Origin: Planctomycetota bacterium
GTDB lineage: Bacteria > Planctomycetota > UBA8108 > UBA1146
DNA: 64,000 nt
Reading direction: 5' to 3'
Assembly: GCA_016776905.1 (NCBI GenBank)
Contig: JADHSM010000002.1
Location: forward strand, 186,001-250,000
In this document: positions 54,501-62,607 of the stretch, piece by piece
Position numbering within the stretch: the first letter of the stretch is position 1
Layout of the letters: the number at the start of each line of letters is the position of its first letter
Position numbers and translations under genes: made by a program
Notes under the pieces: generated by a model
Told to the model about the DNA's origin: nothing
Database searches by the model: none
What the model saw: the letters and a program-made list of their open reading frames with translations, nothing else

Positions 54501-55581
54501 TCGACTTTGATTCTTCCGCGGCGGGGGTACTGACCAGGCCCCCGCCGCAGGAGGATCCCATTCCCGCTGTGCAACCAAAGCAATGGTCTCCCGTCTCGAC
54601 CTCTCTGCCTCGCAAGTTTTTTTCTTCCGCTGAAGACACATGCAAAACATCCCCCGAATGCGGATCTTTCAATCTCATGTCCAACATCTGATTGAAATCA
54701 CAGTCATGTAGATGTCCTTCATGATCGATGGATAAAGTATCCCTGCACATCAACCCATTCAAAGTGTCTGGGTTATACGACGATTGCAGTAATTGACGAT
54801 AAGATTCTTCACTCCCCTCGGCTCTCAATTGATCAAGAAACCGAGCAATCGGCATATTTGTGATTGTGATCAAGTGATCAAAAATAATGTCGTAGTCTCT
54901 TTTGAGAAGATCACGGTAGGAAGCTTCCAACACTTTTTGTGAAGGCGGCAGATTCGCTCCTTGCGGATTGAAAACAAGATCGAGTCGAAGGGGACCTTCG
55001 AGACTTTTTTCAAGAGAGCACTTCTCAGAGAAACCCTCAGCGGCCCCCTCCCCTTCAGACATCCCATAGCCCAAAGCATTCAATTGCCGAAGAGCTGAAA
55101 TACTTTTTTCAAAGACTCCTGAACCTCTTTGCCGATCAACATTTTTCTGCTCGTAACAGGGCAAGCTTGCGATGACATGTACACATTTTTCGGCCAGAAA
55201 AAGAGCAAGATCCTCCTGCCCTTCTTCCTCCAAAATGGTGAGATTACAACGATCGATCACTTGGAGGCCTCGACGGCGTGCTCCATCCACCAGATCCCGG
55301 AAACGAGGATGTAACTCGGGAGCTCCGCCTGTCAGATCCACGATCTGAAGATCGGGAAGCCTCTCCATGAGGTGAAAACACGCTTCTACGTCAGAATCGG
55401 CCAGTTGCTCGGTACGGTGAGGACCAGCCCCCACATGACAATGCCTACAAACTTGATTACAAATCTTCCCCAAATTTATTTGAAGAATCCGGGTCTTATT
55501 CCGAATTACAGGGTGCCCTACTCGCTGAAGGAAAATATTCCCCAATTCACCGCTCCTCACGAAATTTGTCACATAATACAT
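54487..55581 (-). CDS. ArsS-type radical SAM protein (Cys form)
   Basis: A 364-aa radical SAM enzyme: CNQVCRHCHVGAG supplies the CxxxCxxC cluster, and QIVDLTGGAPELHPRF and ITNMPIARFLDQL lie further on. The C-terminus HCFGCTAGMGSSCGG is the Cys-rich signature of the arsenosugar-synthesis (ArsS) family, which is known to include forms where the last Cys is selenocysteine. Here it is encoded by TGC, so it is the Cys form. Reaction: attaching the 5'-deoxyadenosyl group to dimethylarsinous acid, by family inference. The exact start is uncertain. Confidence 0.8.
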   Translation of the reverse strand: MYYVTNFVRSGELGNIFLQRVGHPVIRNKTRILQINLGKICNQVCRHCHVGAGPHRTEQLADSDVEACFHLMERLPDLQIVDLTGGAPELHPRFRDLVDGARRRGLQVIDRCNLTILEEEGQEDLALFLAEKCVHVIASLPCYEQKNVDRQRGSGVFEKSISALRQLNALGYGMSEGEGAAEGFSEKCSLEKSLEGPLRLDLVFNPQGANLPPSQKVLEASYRDLLKRDYDIIFDHLITITNMPIARFLDQLRAEGSEESYRQLLQSSYNPDTLNGLMCRDTLSIDHEGHLHDCDFNQMLDMRLKDPHSGDVLHVSSAEEKNLRGREVETGDHCFGCTAGMGSSCGGGLVSTPAAEESKSISSE

Positions 55582-55796
55582 GATTTACTGACGAAATCTC
55601 GATTTTTTCCCGCCTTACAAGCCCGATATTTGGCAATACAAAAATATTCTAACCAATGAACTTCAAATACGTTTGTTAACCAATAGAATACATACATCGA
55701 ATAGGAAGATTCTGTCGGTTCCCCCCTAGGGATCAGGCACACCTCTCGGGAATGACAGCTTTCCTGAGAAACCAGCGAGAAAGGAACACGTGCTCC

Positions 55797-57128
55797 ATGT
55801 CAAAATTTTTGGCCATCATTCTAATTTCATCCTCCTTTATTGGCTTCTTGCCCATCATCGAAGGTCAGGATTATGCTCTGAACGCTCCTAATACGAGTGC
55901 ATTGCCGGGCGGAAACGTCGCGGTAGACATCATAATGGACAATGCTGCGGAATCTCAGGGGTTCCAGTTTGGGATCAACTTTGATCCCGCTCTCCTCACC
56001 TTGACCTCCCTGACCCAGGGATCAGATCTTCAGGCCCTCAGAGGCGGACAAGGTGCGGATTACTTCTTCTTCTCGGAGCCTTCTTCCGGAGGAGTCACTG
56101 TTGGTGCGATCGTCAGCATGGGTGCACCCATTGAGTCGATTCCTGCAGGTTTAGATCAAACGATCACCCGTATGGAATTCACAGTCCTCTCGACTTCCCA
56201 ACCCTCTAGCATTTCTCCGATCACCTTCACAAGTTCCTTGGGATCTCCCCCGGTTCTTTGTGTCATTTCAGTAGCAGGCGTATCTCAATCGCCGACTCTT
56301 GTACATGGTTCAGTGACGGTTGAAACTCCAGCGCCGAGCGATCTTATCGTGACGGTCACCGACGCATGTACCTGTGCAGGTAATGTTTCCTGGACAAATG
56401 GTGGAACATACGACTCTATCGCTGTTTCGATTGATGGAGTCTCCTCTTCATACGCAGGATCGACGACGAACCTGGACTTGGATCTGAGTGACGGCGCTCC
56501 CACAAACATCAGTGTTTCGGGAATCCGTAACAGTCTCCCATCTGCTCCCGCAGAAACTTCCTACACGTGTAACTCGACACCCGCAGGTACTCCGATTTCA
56601 GATCTGACCTGCACTGTGGACCATGAGACTTGCACCGCAACTCTCAACTGGACCAACAATGACACATACCAAGAGATTCAGTTGAGCGTGAATGGCGCCT
56701 TGACCGCCAGCGTTGCCGGTACAGATACCAGCACCACCTACGTTCTCACTAGCGAAATGACCGTTTTCAACCTCTCCGTTGGAAGCTTGGGAAGCTGTGG
56801 CGAAAGTCTCGCTGAAGTCAGCTGCACTGCTGAATGCCTACCTGAGCGTTTCCGTAGAGGCGACGTCAACTCCGACACACTCGTCGACATCTCTGATGCC
56901 ATCAGCACGCTGACTTACCTGTTCCAGGGAAGTGCAATGCTCTGCCTCGATGCCATCGATACGAATGACGATGGACTGATCGACATTTCAGATGCCATCT
57001 CCACTCTGAACTACATTTTTGGAACGGGAGCTGTTCCTCCTGCTCCGGGTCCGACCACTTGTGGAATCGACGGCACAGATGACAGTTTGGATTGCGCGAA
57101 CTACACGACAAGCACCTGTGCTCCGTAG
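55797..57128 (+). CDS. Secreted protein with cohesin-like, FN3-like and dockerin-like domains
   Basis: A 443-aa exported protein starting at ATG 55797. Order: signal peptide (about 1-23), a cohesin-like domain (PNTSALPGGNVAVDIIMDN ... GFQFGINFDP, VTVGAIVSMG), two FN3-like units with Cys pairs (DACTCAGNVSWTNGGTYDSI and DHETCTATLNWTNNDTYQEI), then two dockerin-like Ca-binding repeats (RGDVNSDTLVDISDAISTL and DTNDDGLIDISDAISTL). The presence of both partner types in one protein suggests surface self-assembly or sorting; this is inference. Confidence 0.85.
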   Translation: MSKFLAIILISSSFIGFLPIIEGQDYALNAPNTSALPGGNVAVDIIMDNAAESQGFQFGINFDPALLTLTSLTQGSDLQALRGGQGADYFFFSEPSSGGVTVGAIVSMGAPIESIPAGLDQTITRMEFTVLSTSQPSSISPITFTSSLGSPPVLCVISVAGVSQSPTLVHGSVTVETPAPSDLIVTVTDACTCAGNVSWTNGGTYDSIAVSIDGVSSSYAGSTTNLDLDLSDGAPTNISVSGIRNSLPSAPAETSYTCNSTPAGTPISDLTCTVDHETCTATLNWTNNDTYQEIQLSVNGALTASVAGTDTSTTYVLTSEMTVFNLSVGSLGSCGESLAEVSCTAECLPERFRRGDVNSDTLVDISDAISTLTYLFQGSAMLCLDAIDTNDDGLIDISDAISTLNYIFGTGAVPPAPGPTTCGIDGTDDSLDCANYTTSTCAP

Positions 57129-57156
57129 TTCAACTTGATCACTTAACTATAGAAAA

Positions 57157-57185
57157 GGGCCCGCAGGGTAATCCCCTGCGGGCCC
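57157..57185. terminator. Bidirectional terminator between cohesin/dockerin gene and ribBA
   Basis: GGGCCCGCAGGG (57157-57168) pairs perfectly over 12 bp with CCCTGCGGGCCC (57174-57185), with T-rich sequence on the plus-strand side and A-rich on the other. It lies between two converging genes. Confidence 0.9.
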
Positions 57186-57220
57186 GCTCCTTTTATATGT
57201 CAGTTCACTTCTAACTCGAC

Positions 57221-58450
57221 TTAGATGGTTTCAAAGATGTGACCGAACTTGGTCTTCTTGGTTTTCAGGTAGTTCACATTGACGGGACCGATACCCAGCT
57301 CCAATGGAATACGCTGAGCGACCTTCACTCCGCCGTCTTCAAGCCCACTCACCTTATGAGGATTGTTGGTCAGAAGTTTGACTGTGGTCGCAAACTTGGC
57401 TTTAAGGACATCTGCAGCGGCAGAGTACTCACGCAAATCTCCGGGGAATCCCAATTCCTCATTGGCTTCCACAGTATCGAGTCCCTTTTCTTCCATAAGA
57501 CCATAAGCTTCAATCTTCTTGGCGAGGCCAATCCCTCGTCCCTCCTGCGGAAGATAGATCAGAGCACCACGCTCCTTTGAGCCGATCATCTGCAAGGAAT
57601 GATCCAACTGTTGTCCGCAATCACACCTGAGAGACCCAAAAATGTCTCCAGTCATGCACGCACTGTGGATCCTGACCAAGGGTGGCTCTTCATCGCTATC
57701 CTCAAGAGAGCCCATTTGAAGGACTGTCACGGGATCGCCCTCGTCTGTTTTCCAGCATTCCACTTGGAAAACCCCATAGGGCGTGGGCAACTTTGCCTGA
57801 CTTTGCAGAACAGGGCAGGGAGTTGCCGTTTCCTCTATCGTTTCGTTCTGTTGGCGATACTCGACGAGACTCTCGATCGTTCCGAGAAGTAAACCATGTT
57901 TCTCCGCAAACTTTTCGAGCTCGGGAAGACGTGCCATGGTTCCATCATCGTTCATGACTTCGCAAATGATGGCGGCAGGCTTCAGACCTGCCATGCGGGC
58001 TAAATCTACCGACGCCTCCGTGTGCCCCGTTCTGCGAAGAACTCCTCCAGGCTTGGACCTCAATGGGAACAGATGTCCAGGTCTGTTGAACTGTTCTGGT
58101 CGCGAGGTGGGATCGGCCAGCAAACGAGCAGTAATGGCCCGATCGGAAGCACTAATCCCCGTGGAAATTCCTTCGGATGCATCGACAGAAACCGTGAAAG
58201 CACATTCACCGGGTAATGTCGGTCTGTCGCTCATGGGCGGCAAATCCAGTCGGTCACAGTATTCCGCATCGAGAGGTGCACAGATCAAGCCACGCCCCTC
58301 TAGAGCACAAAACTTAATGTGTTCGGATGTCACCAGTTCGGCGGCCATCACGAGGTCCCCCTCGTTCTCCCTGTCCGGAGCGTCGATCAATACGACCATC
58401 CGACCCCGGGCTATCTCCTGAACTAGTTCCTCGACAGTGGCGAAGGCCAT
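57221..58450 (-). CDS. ribBA: Bifunctional 3,4-dihydroxybutanone-4-phosphate synthase / GTP cyclohydrolase II
   Basis: Two steps of riboflavin synthesis in one 409-aa protein. RibB domain (1-205): DAPDRENEGDLVMAAE, GISTGISASDRA and RRTGHTEASVDLARMAG. RibA domain: VRIHSACMTGDIFGSLRCDCG with the zinc Cys residues, EGRGIGLAKKIEAYG and LLTNNPHKV. All key residues are present. ATG 58450 follows a GGGAG box. No FMN riboswitch motif is seen in the 100 bases upstream. Confidence 0.95.
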   Translation of the reverse strand: MAFATVEELVQEIARGRMVVLIDAPDRENEGDLVMAAELVTSEHIKFCALEGRGLICAPLDAEYCDRLDLPPMSDRPTLPGECAFTVSVDASEGISTGISASDRAITARLLADPTSRPEQFNRPGHLFPLRSKPGGVLRRTGHTEASVDLARMAGLKPAAIICEVMNDDGTMARLPELEKFAEKHGLLLGTIESLVEYRQQNETIEETATPCPVLQSQAKLPTPYGVFQVECWKTDEGDPVTVLQMGSLEDSDEEPPLVRIHSACMTGDIFGSLRCDCGQQLDHSLQMIGSKERGALIYLPQEGRGIGLAKKIEAYGLMEEKGLDTVEANEELGFPGDLREYSAAADVLKAKFATTVKLLTNNPHKVSGLEDGGVKVAQRIPLELGIGPVNVNYLKTKKTKFGHIFETI

Positions 58451-58551
58451 CGAAGTCTCCCATCTGGAATCTTCCCGGTCGCGGCCGGGGTATGGACTCG
58501 ATTGTCTCTATTTTAAGACGATGATGTGTCGAGTGGCACTGAATCCACGAT

Positions 58552-59193
58552 TCATTCCGGAAGGAATTCCACCCCTTCGAGTCGACCTCCCAGTCGTTCT
58601 GCCAGCTCCCTGAGCCTATTTTCGAGTGCAATTGTGGCTCCAGCCAACTCACGTGTTCCCCAAATCAAGATCAAAGCCCGTTTCGTGTCGGGGTCAGTTT
58701 TCGTCCTCTGGGAGTCTTTCACGGCATTTGCGCAAGGTCCCTCTTCATCATTCAGGCAAAGAAGGCCCGTGATGTCGATCTCTTGGTCCGAGCGATTGAA
58801 GATATATCTTTGACCCGATTCTCCCAGCTGGATCCTCAGATTTCCGCGGACTCGGTCCAAATCGACGACACTCAGAGGCAGCCCTTCCATTCGTGAAGCG
58901 GCATTGCCCAAATCCACCAGTGGGAAAATCGAACCTAACTTTCCTTCTCCTGCCGCTTTCTTCAGCCATTCACTCGAAGGTTTTCCTCTGCCAGCAGGTC
59001 TGTACCCCCCATGCCTCAGCAGATCACGGACAGCTTTTCGGTGTCCTTCTTCCATAGGAGGGCATGAATACTCGGGGCGAAGCATTTCTTGCAACCAGTC
59101 AGGACTCACCTCTCCTTGAGCTTTCTGAAGATCCAATACCCCACCACCGGGATCCAGCAGCGGATGGTCGATCACCTGAATTTGCATCGACAC
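58552..59193 (-). CDS. B3/B4-domain protein (free-standing PheT-like editing domain)
   Basis: A 213-aa cytoplasmic protein: RHGGYRPAGRGKPSSEWLKKA, VDLGNAASRMEGLPLSVVDL, and DITGLLCLNDEEGPCANAVKDSQRTK correspond to the B3/B4 domain of the phenylalanyl-tRNA synthetase beta chain. Free-standing copies may edit mis-charged tRNA or bind amino acid; this one is not tied to an aaRS gene. The ATG at 59193 is used. Confidence 0.75.
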   Translation of the reverse strand: MSMQIQVIDHPLLDPGGGVLDLQKAQGEVSPDWLQEMLRPEYSCPPMEEGHRKAVRDLLRHGGYRPAGRGKPSSEWLKKAAGEGKLGSIFPLVDLGNAASRMEGLPLSVVDLDRVRGNLRIQLGESGQRYIFNRSDQEIDITGLLCLNDEEGPCANAVKDSQRTKTDPDTKRALILIWGTRELAGATIALENRLRELAERLGGRLEGVEFLPE

Positions 59194-59367
59194 TTCCTTT
59201 CCAGTTCCTAAATTTCGATTCAGGACACAAGTTTCTTTTTTAATGTCGAGAGACTGGGACCGATCTTTTATCCTCTGAAGTAATGAAAACCTAACTGGTG
59301 AGACTCGTCCGACAAAGGCCCACAGATATCACCTTCTTCAACAGTCGCCAGAACAGGAAGGAGCAGA

Positions 59368-60306
59368 GTGCCACGGGATAGATCTTCGATCCATGGTCAT
59401 ATTTTTCGAGCGGCTCCCGTTTCACTGGAGCAGGGCCGAAAACTCCTTGAGTCTCCTGCCATCCGAATCGTCTCTGAAGGACGCCGAGGAAGACTTGAGC
59501 ATATCGAAGTCGATGGTGTGGCCTATGCCCGCAAGGTCTACAAAATCACAAAAAAATCACTGCATGGGACTGCTGTAAAACTACTTCCAGCCTTCATGCG
59601 CTGGGGTCGAGTTCGACGATCATGGAATGCCATGTTGAAAGGTGCAGAATCGGGACTACCGATACCTCGCCCTTTCGTTCGGAGTGAGAACCGCGAGAGT
59701 GCATGCCTCGTCAGTAGTTGGGTTCCGGGAGAACCCCTCCACCATTGGCATGCTCGACATCTTCATGAAGATTCCGGAGTGGAGTGGCAAATCTTGTTCT
59801 CTCGTTGGCTCGGCCAGCAACTGTTCCACTTGTTCCATAAAGGTTTCCGGACCCGAGATTTGGCTCCCAATAATGTCATGATCTCCGGTGATCGAAATGG
59901 TCCATGGAGTCTAAACATCGTCGATCTCGATGAAGCTCGGGTAGGAATGTGCCCAAAAGGAGAATCGGGAGTGGACCAGGTGATGCACTCTCTCGCTCAA
60001 ATAGGACACCTTCCTCCAACAGTTTCCCCCCGGATACGTTGGCGCTGCCTCATCTCATTCCTTGAAGCAGGCGGCACAACCTGGGCAGATGAATCCGGCG
60101 AATATTCAGCCTCATCTACAGACTTCATGAGCCGGCGAAAATCGCGTAAAAAATTCATGCGTAACGTTCAGCAAAGAATACACCGATTCGATAAGCGTAA
60201 AGAAGAAGGACTCCTCAGGCAGGGTAGAACTGCCCGATATGCAGGTTGGGGTCTCGACGATGAGGGACTTCCTGTCCCCTTTGACGGAGCAAAAGACTTA
60301 TCCTGA
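59368..60306 (+). CDS. Kdo/WaaP-type lipopolysaccharide kinase-like protein
   Basis: A 312-aa eukaryote-like kinase fold. The nucleotide-binding start RRGRLEHIEVDGVAYARKVYK, the catalytic-loop equivalent RTRDLAPNNVMI and the metal-binding IVDLDEAR resemble the WaaP/RfaP and Kdo kinase family that phosphorylates the LPS core. The start is the GTG at 59368, 8 bases after GGAAGGAG. Its role in decorating the Kdo made by kdsA is inferred. The 3' end overlaps the next gene by 9 bases. Confidence 0.75.
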   Translation: MPRDRSSIHGHIFRAAPVSLEQGRKLLESPAIRIVSEGRRGRLEHIEVDGVAYARKVYKITKKSLHGTAVKLLPAFMRWGRVRRSWNAMLKGAESGLPIPRPFVRSENRESACLVSSWVPGEPLHHWHARHLHEDSGVEWQILFSRWLGQQLFHLFHKGFRTRDLAPNNVMISGDRNGPWSLNIVDLDEARVGMCPKGESGVDQVMHSLAQIGHLPPTVSPRIRWRCLISFLEAGGTTWADESGEYSASSTDFMSRRKSRKKFMRNVQQRIHRFDKRKEEGLLRQGRTARYAGWGLDDEGLPVPFDGAKDLS

Positions 60307-62589
60307 AGACTCAGGAATAACACCTTGCTGTACGCTTCTTCCGGAGATCCCTGATCGCGCAGATAAAAGGTCCAAATGAACTCCCATACCTCCGTCCATC
60401 AATCTTCCAAACCGGAGAACATCTGTTGGGCAATCGTGAACACAAGCTCCGCAACGAACACACTGAGGGTCCTCCATTGGAATACCCTGACGTGCAAATG
60501 TCATGACATCGATCCCCTGATGACAAGTTGCGGTGCAGACGTTACATGAAATACAGCGCGACTTTTCCGCGAATATTCTGAACCTCGAAAAGCGTGCGTA
60601 GATGTTCATCAATGCCGCCAAAGGGCATGCGAATCGACACCAAGTCCTACCGGAGAAATGCCAATAAAGTCCGACACCCAAAATTCCGGAGCAAAATAGA
60701 TCAACGAACCATTCGTAGTTCAGCAGTGGGATTCCATTCTGAATCCCGCGAGCGAATTCGATTCCCAGAACGCCCGCCGAGCTGTCAGGGAATAACCAGG
60801 ACACTCCTCTGCCCACCAACATGATCATGCAAAGCAACAAAAAGAATTGACCTACAAAATTCCACTTCTTGGCCAGGTCTCCTTTCGGCATCTTTTTTCT
60901 GTGCGCGTCTCCCAACGTTTCAGCAAGAGCGCCACAGGAACAAATCCAGCCGCAATAAACCCCTTTCCCCCAGCGACGAATCGCCAGCGGAAGCAATACG
61001 AAAGTTTGAATCAGGGAAATCACCAACCACGCTCCCATGGGGGTGTTCGTGAATACATTCCAAAAGAAGAGTGGCCAAGCGAGGATCAATCCAAAAGAAC
61101 GCCAATACTCACGACTCTCTCCGACCGCTGGGAATAGAGCATCCGCCATGCTCTTTCCCCACCCACTGTCGAAAACACCATTGTTCCCTAGCCACGGCAA
61201 GATCATGTAGGGAAGAAGAAACAGAGGGATGGCCTGAATCCAAAACAGACACCAGGTTTGTTTTCGAATATAGGGTGCGGGACGTCGACGAATACGTCGG
61301 ATCCCAAAAATAAAGACCAATGCGGTGTAGAGCAGACTGTACCAAAACCCAGGCTGATCCATCGCCCCCGTTAAACTTCCAGCCAGAGTCTGAGGATCTG
61401 TGAATATTTGACTCCACCAAAGGTCGAGGCCTGCGGGAAATCCTCCGATAGATTTCCATTCTTCAGCAATCGGAATCCAGACACCTTCGCGTTTCCAGTG
61501 ATAGAGCACAAAGAAGAAGATCATACAGGCGGCGAATGAGCCCCACCAAAATCCACTCTTCTCACCCTGAATACGTAGCCCGCAACGTTTCAGGAGCTCC
61601 AAGGGAGGCTTCCTACCCAGCATCGTAAATACGGCTTGTGCAGGAATCGAAGTCGTCTCCCCTGAATCCAACGTCAGCATGACATCGTTTTCAGTGATCT
61701 GCGCCACAGTGCATTGTGGAACCACCTTCAGCAAACCTGCTTTGACAGCGTGATCGATCTCTAACCGCAACCGAGCTGAGGCTTTACTCGGCACTCCTTG
61801 TTTGTGGCATAATGTGGCTTGAGCTCCCGCTCTTGCTAAAGATAAAACTGTTTCACATGCGGTATCACCCCCTCCCACGACCACGACTTGCTGATCAACA
61901 AAGAGGGCCGGATCATGACATCGGTGCGAAACATGCTGAAGATTTTCCCCGTGCACATCGAGTTTTCGATGCTCCCCGCTTCTGCCGATGGCAAGGATCA
62001 CACGATGGGCTCGCAATTCGGCTCGCAGTTCGGCTCGCAGTTCATTTTTTTCGAGAAGATCCAAACACAATTCGTGGCCGTCTTTTCGAATCCCATGAAG
62101 CGTCGCATATCTGGGAAGGCAGTTTTTTTCTTTCGCCTGATCGAGGAGACTTTGCAAAAGCCCTTCCCGATCGAGCGGGTCTGAGGAAGGAAGGTTCAAG
62201 GATGAATCAGGAATCATCTCAGGGGGCTCTGTATAGATAGGTTTCCCCTGAGGATAGTTTTCAACTGTCTCTAACAGTCGATGCGACTCCAACCATTCAT
62301 ACTTGAGTCCCAGACGGTGAGCTTCTAGTGCTGCAGAAAGACCCGATACACCTCCTCCAACAATCACCAGAGGAACAGCTTCACCGGAATATCCATCGAC
62401 TTCAGAAACTAACTGACGAACAACCCGGGCACCGGAATCGACCGCATGCTTGAGCAAGGGAATCCCGGTTAACTCCCCGACAACGTAGAGTCCTGGAACT
62501 GAAGTCGAATGATCTGGATTCACTTCTGGTAGAGGCTCGGTTGATCCCCCTGGCCATTGTAAGTGAAGCCACTGTCCATATCTGTTCAT
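60298..62589 (-). CDS. Flavoprotein-polyferredoxin membrane fusion
   Basis: A 763-aa protein joining two modules. N-terminal part: a YpdA/thioredoxin-reductase-type flavoprotein with FAD loop IVGGGVSGLSAALEA and NAD(P)H loop VVVGGGDTACETVLSLA, but no CxxC of a thioredoxin reductase. C-terminal part (about 355-763): five to six membrane helices with CGWICSCGALAETLGD and CRFACPLAALMN clusters, then two 4Fe-4S ferredoxin motifs CISCNVCTATCHQGIDV and CVRCGACVHDCP, like NosR/NapH/CcoG proteins. It would pass electrons from NAD(P)H through flavin to membrane iron-sulfur clusters; the acceptor is unknown. ATG 62589 is taken as the start. Confidence 0.7.
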   Translation of the reverse strand: MNRYGQWLHLQWPGGSTEPLPEVNPDHSTSVPGLYVVGELTGIPLLKHAVDSGARVVRQLVSEVDGYSGEAVPLVIVGGGVSGLSAALEAHRLGLKYEWLESHRLLETVENYPQGKPIYTEPPEMIPDSSLNLPSSDPLDREGLLQSLLDQAKEKNCLPRYATLHGIRKDGHELCLDLLEKNELRAELRAELRAHRVILAIGRSGEHRKLDVHGENLQHVSHRCHDPALFVDQQVVVVGGGDTACETVLSLARAGAQATLCHKQGVPSKASARLRLEIDHAVKAGLLKVVPQCTVAQITENDVMLTLDSGETTSIPAQAVFTMLGRKPPLELLKRCGLRIQGEKSGFWWGSFAACMIFFFVLYHWKREGVWIPIAEEWKSIGGFPAGLDLWWSQIFTDPQTLAGSLTGAMDQPGFWYSLLYTALVFIFGIRRIRRRPAPYIRKQTWCLFWIQAIPLFLLPYMILPWLGNNGVFDSGWGKSMADALFPAVGESREYWRSFGLILAWPLFFWNVFTNTPMGAWLVISLIQTFVLLPLAIRRWGKGVYCGWICSCGALAETLGDAHRKKMPKGDLAKKWNFVGQFFLLLCMIMLVGRGVSWLFPDSSAGVLGIEFARGIQNGIPLLNYEWFVDLFCSGILGVGLYWHFSGRTWCRFACPLAALMNIYARFSRFRIFAEKSRCISCNVCTATCHQGIDVMTFARQGIPMEDPQCVRCGACVHDCPTDVLRFGRLMDGGMGVHLDLLSARSGISGRSVQQGVIPESSG
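62008..62043 (-). repeat. 12-bp in-frame tandem repeat, 3 copies
   Basis: Three adjacent units GGCTCGCAATTC, GGCTCGCAGTTC, GGCTCGCAGTTC on the plus strand. The coding strand gives ELRA three times, inside the flavoprotein module. Confidence 0.92.
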
Positions 62590-62607
62590 GAGATCTGATA
62601 GCAAAGA

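Noticed and set aside
54487-54560. Possible UGA-encoded Sec in the ArsS-type C-terminal motif
   Set aside because: The motif codon is TGC and the natural stop follows a normal tail.
58451-58551. FMN riboswitch upstream of ribBA
   Set aside because: The conserved RFN core was not found; only an ordinary GGGAG ribosome site is visible.
60298-62589. Thioredoxin reductase as the name for the flavoprotein fusion
   Set aside because: The CxxC redox pair of thioredoxin reductases is absent and a membrane iron-sulfur module is fused on.
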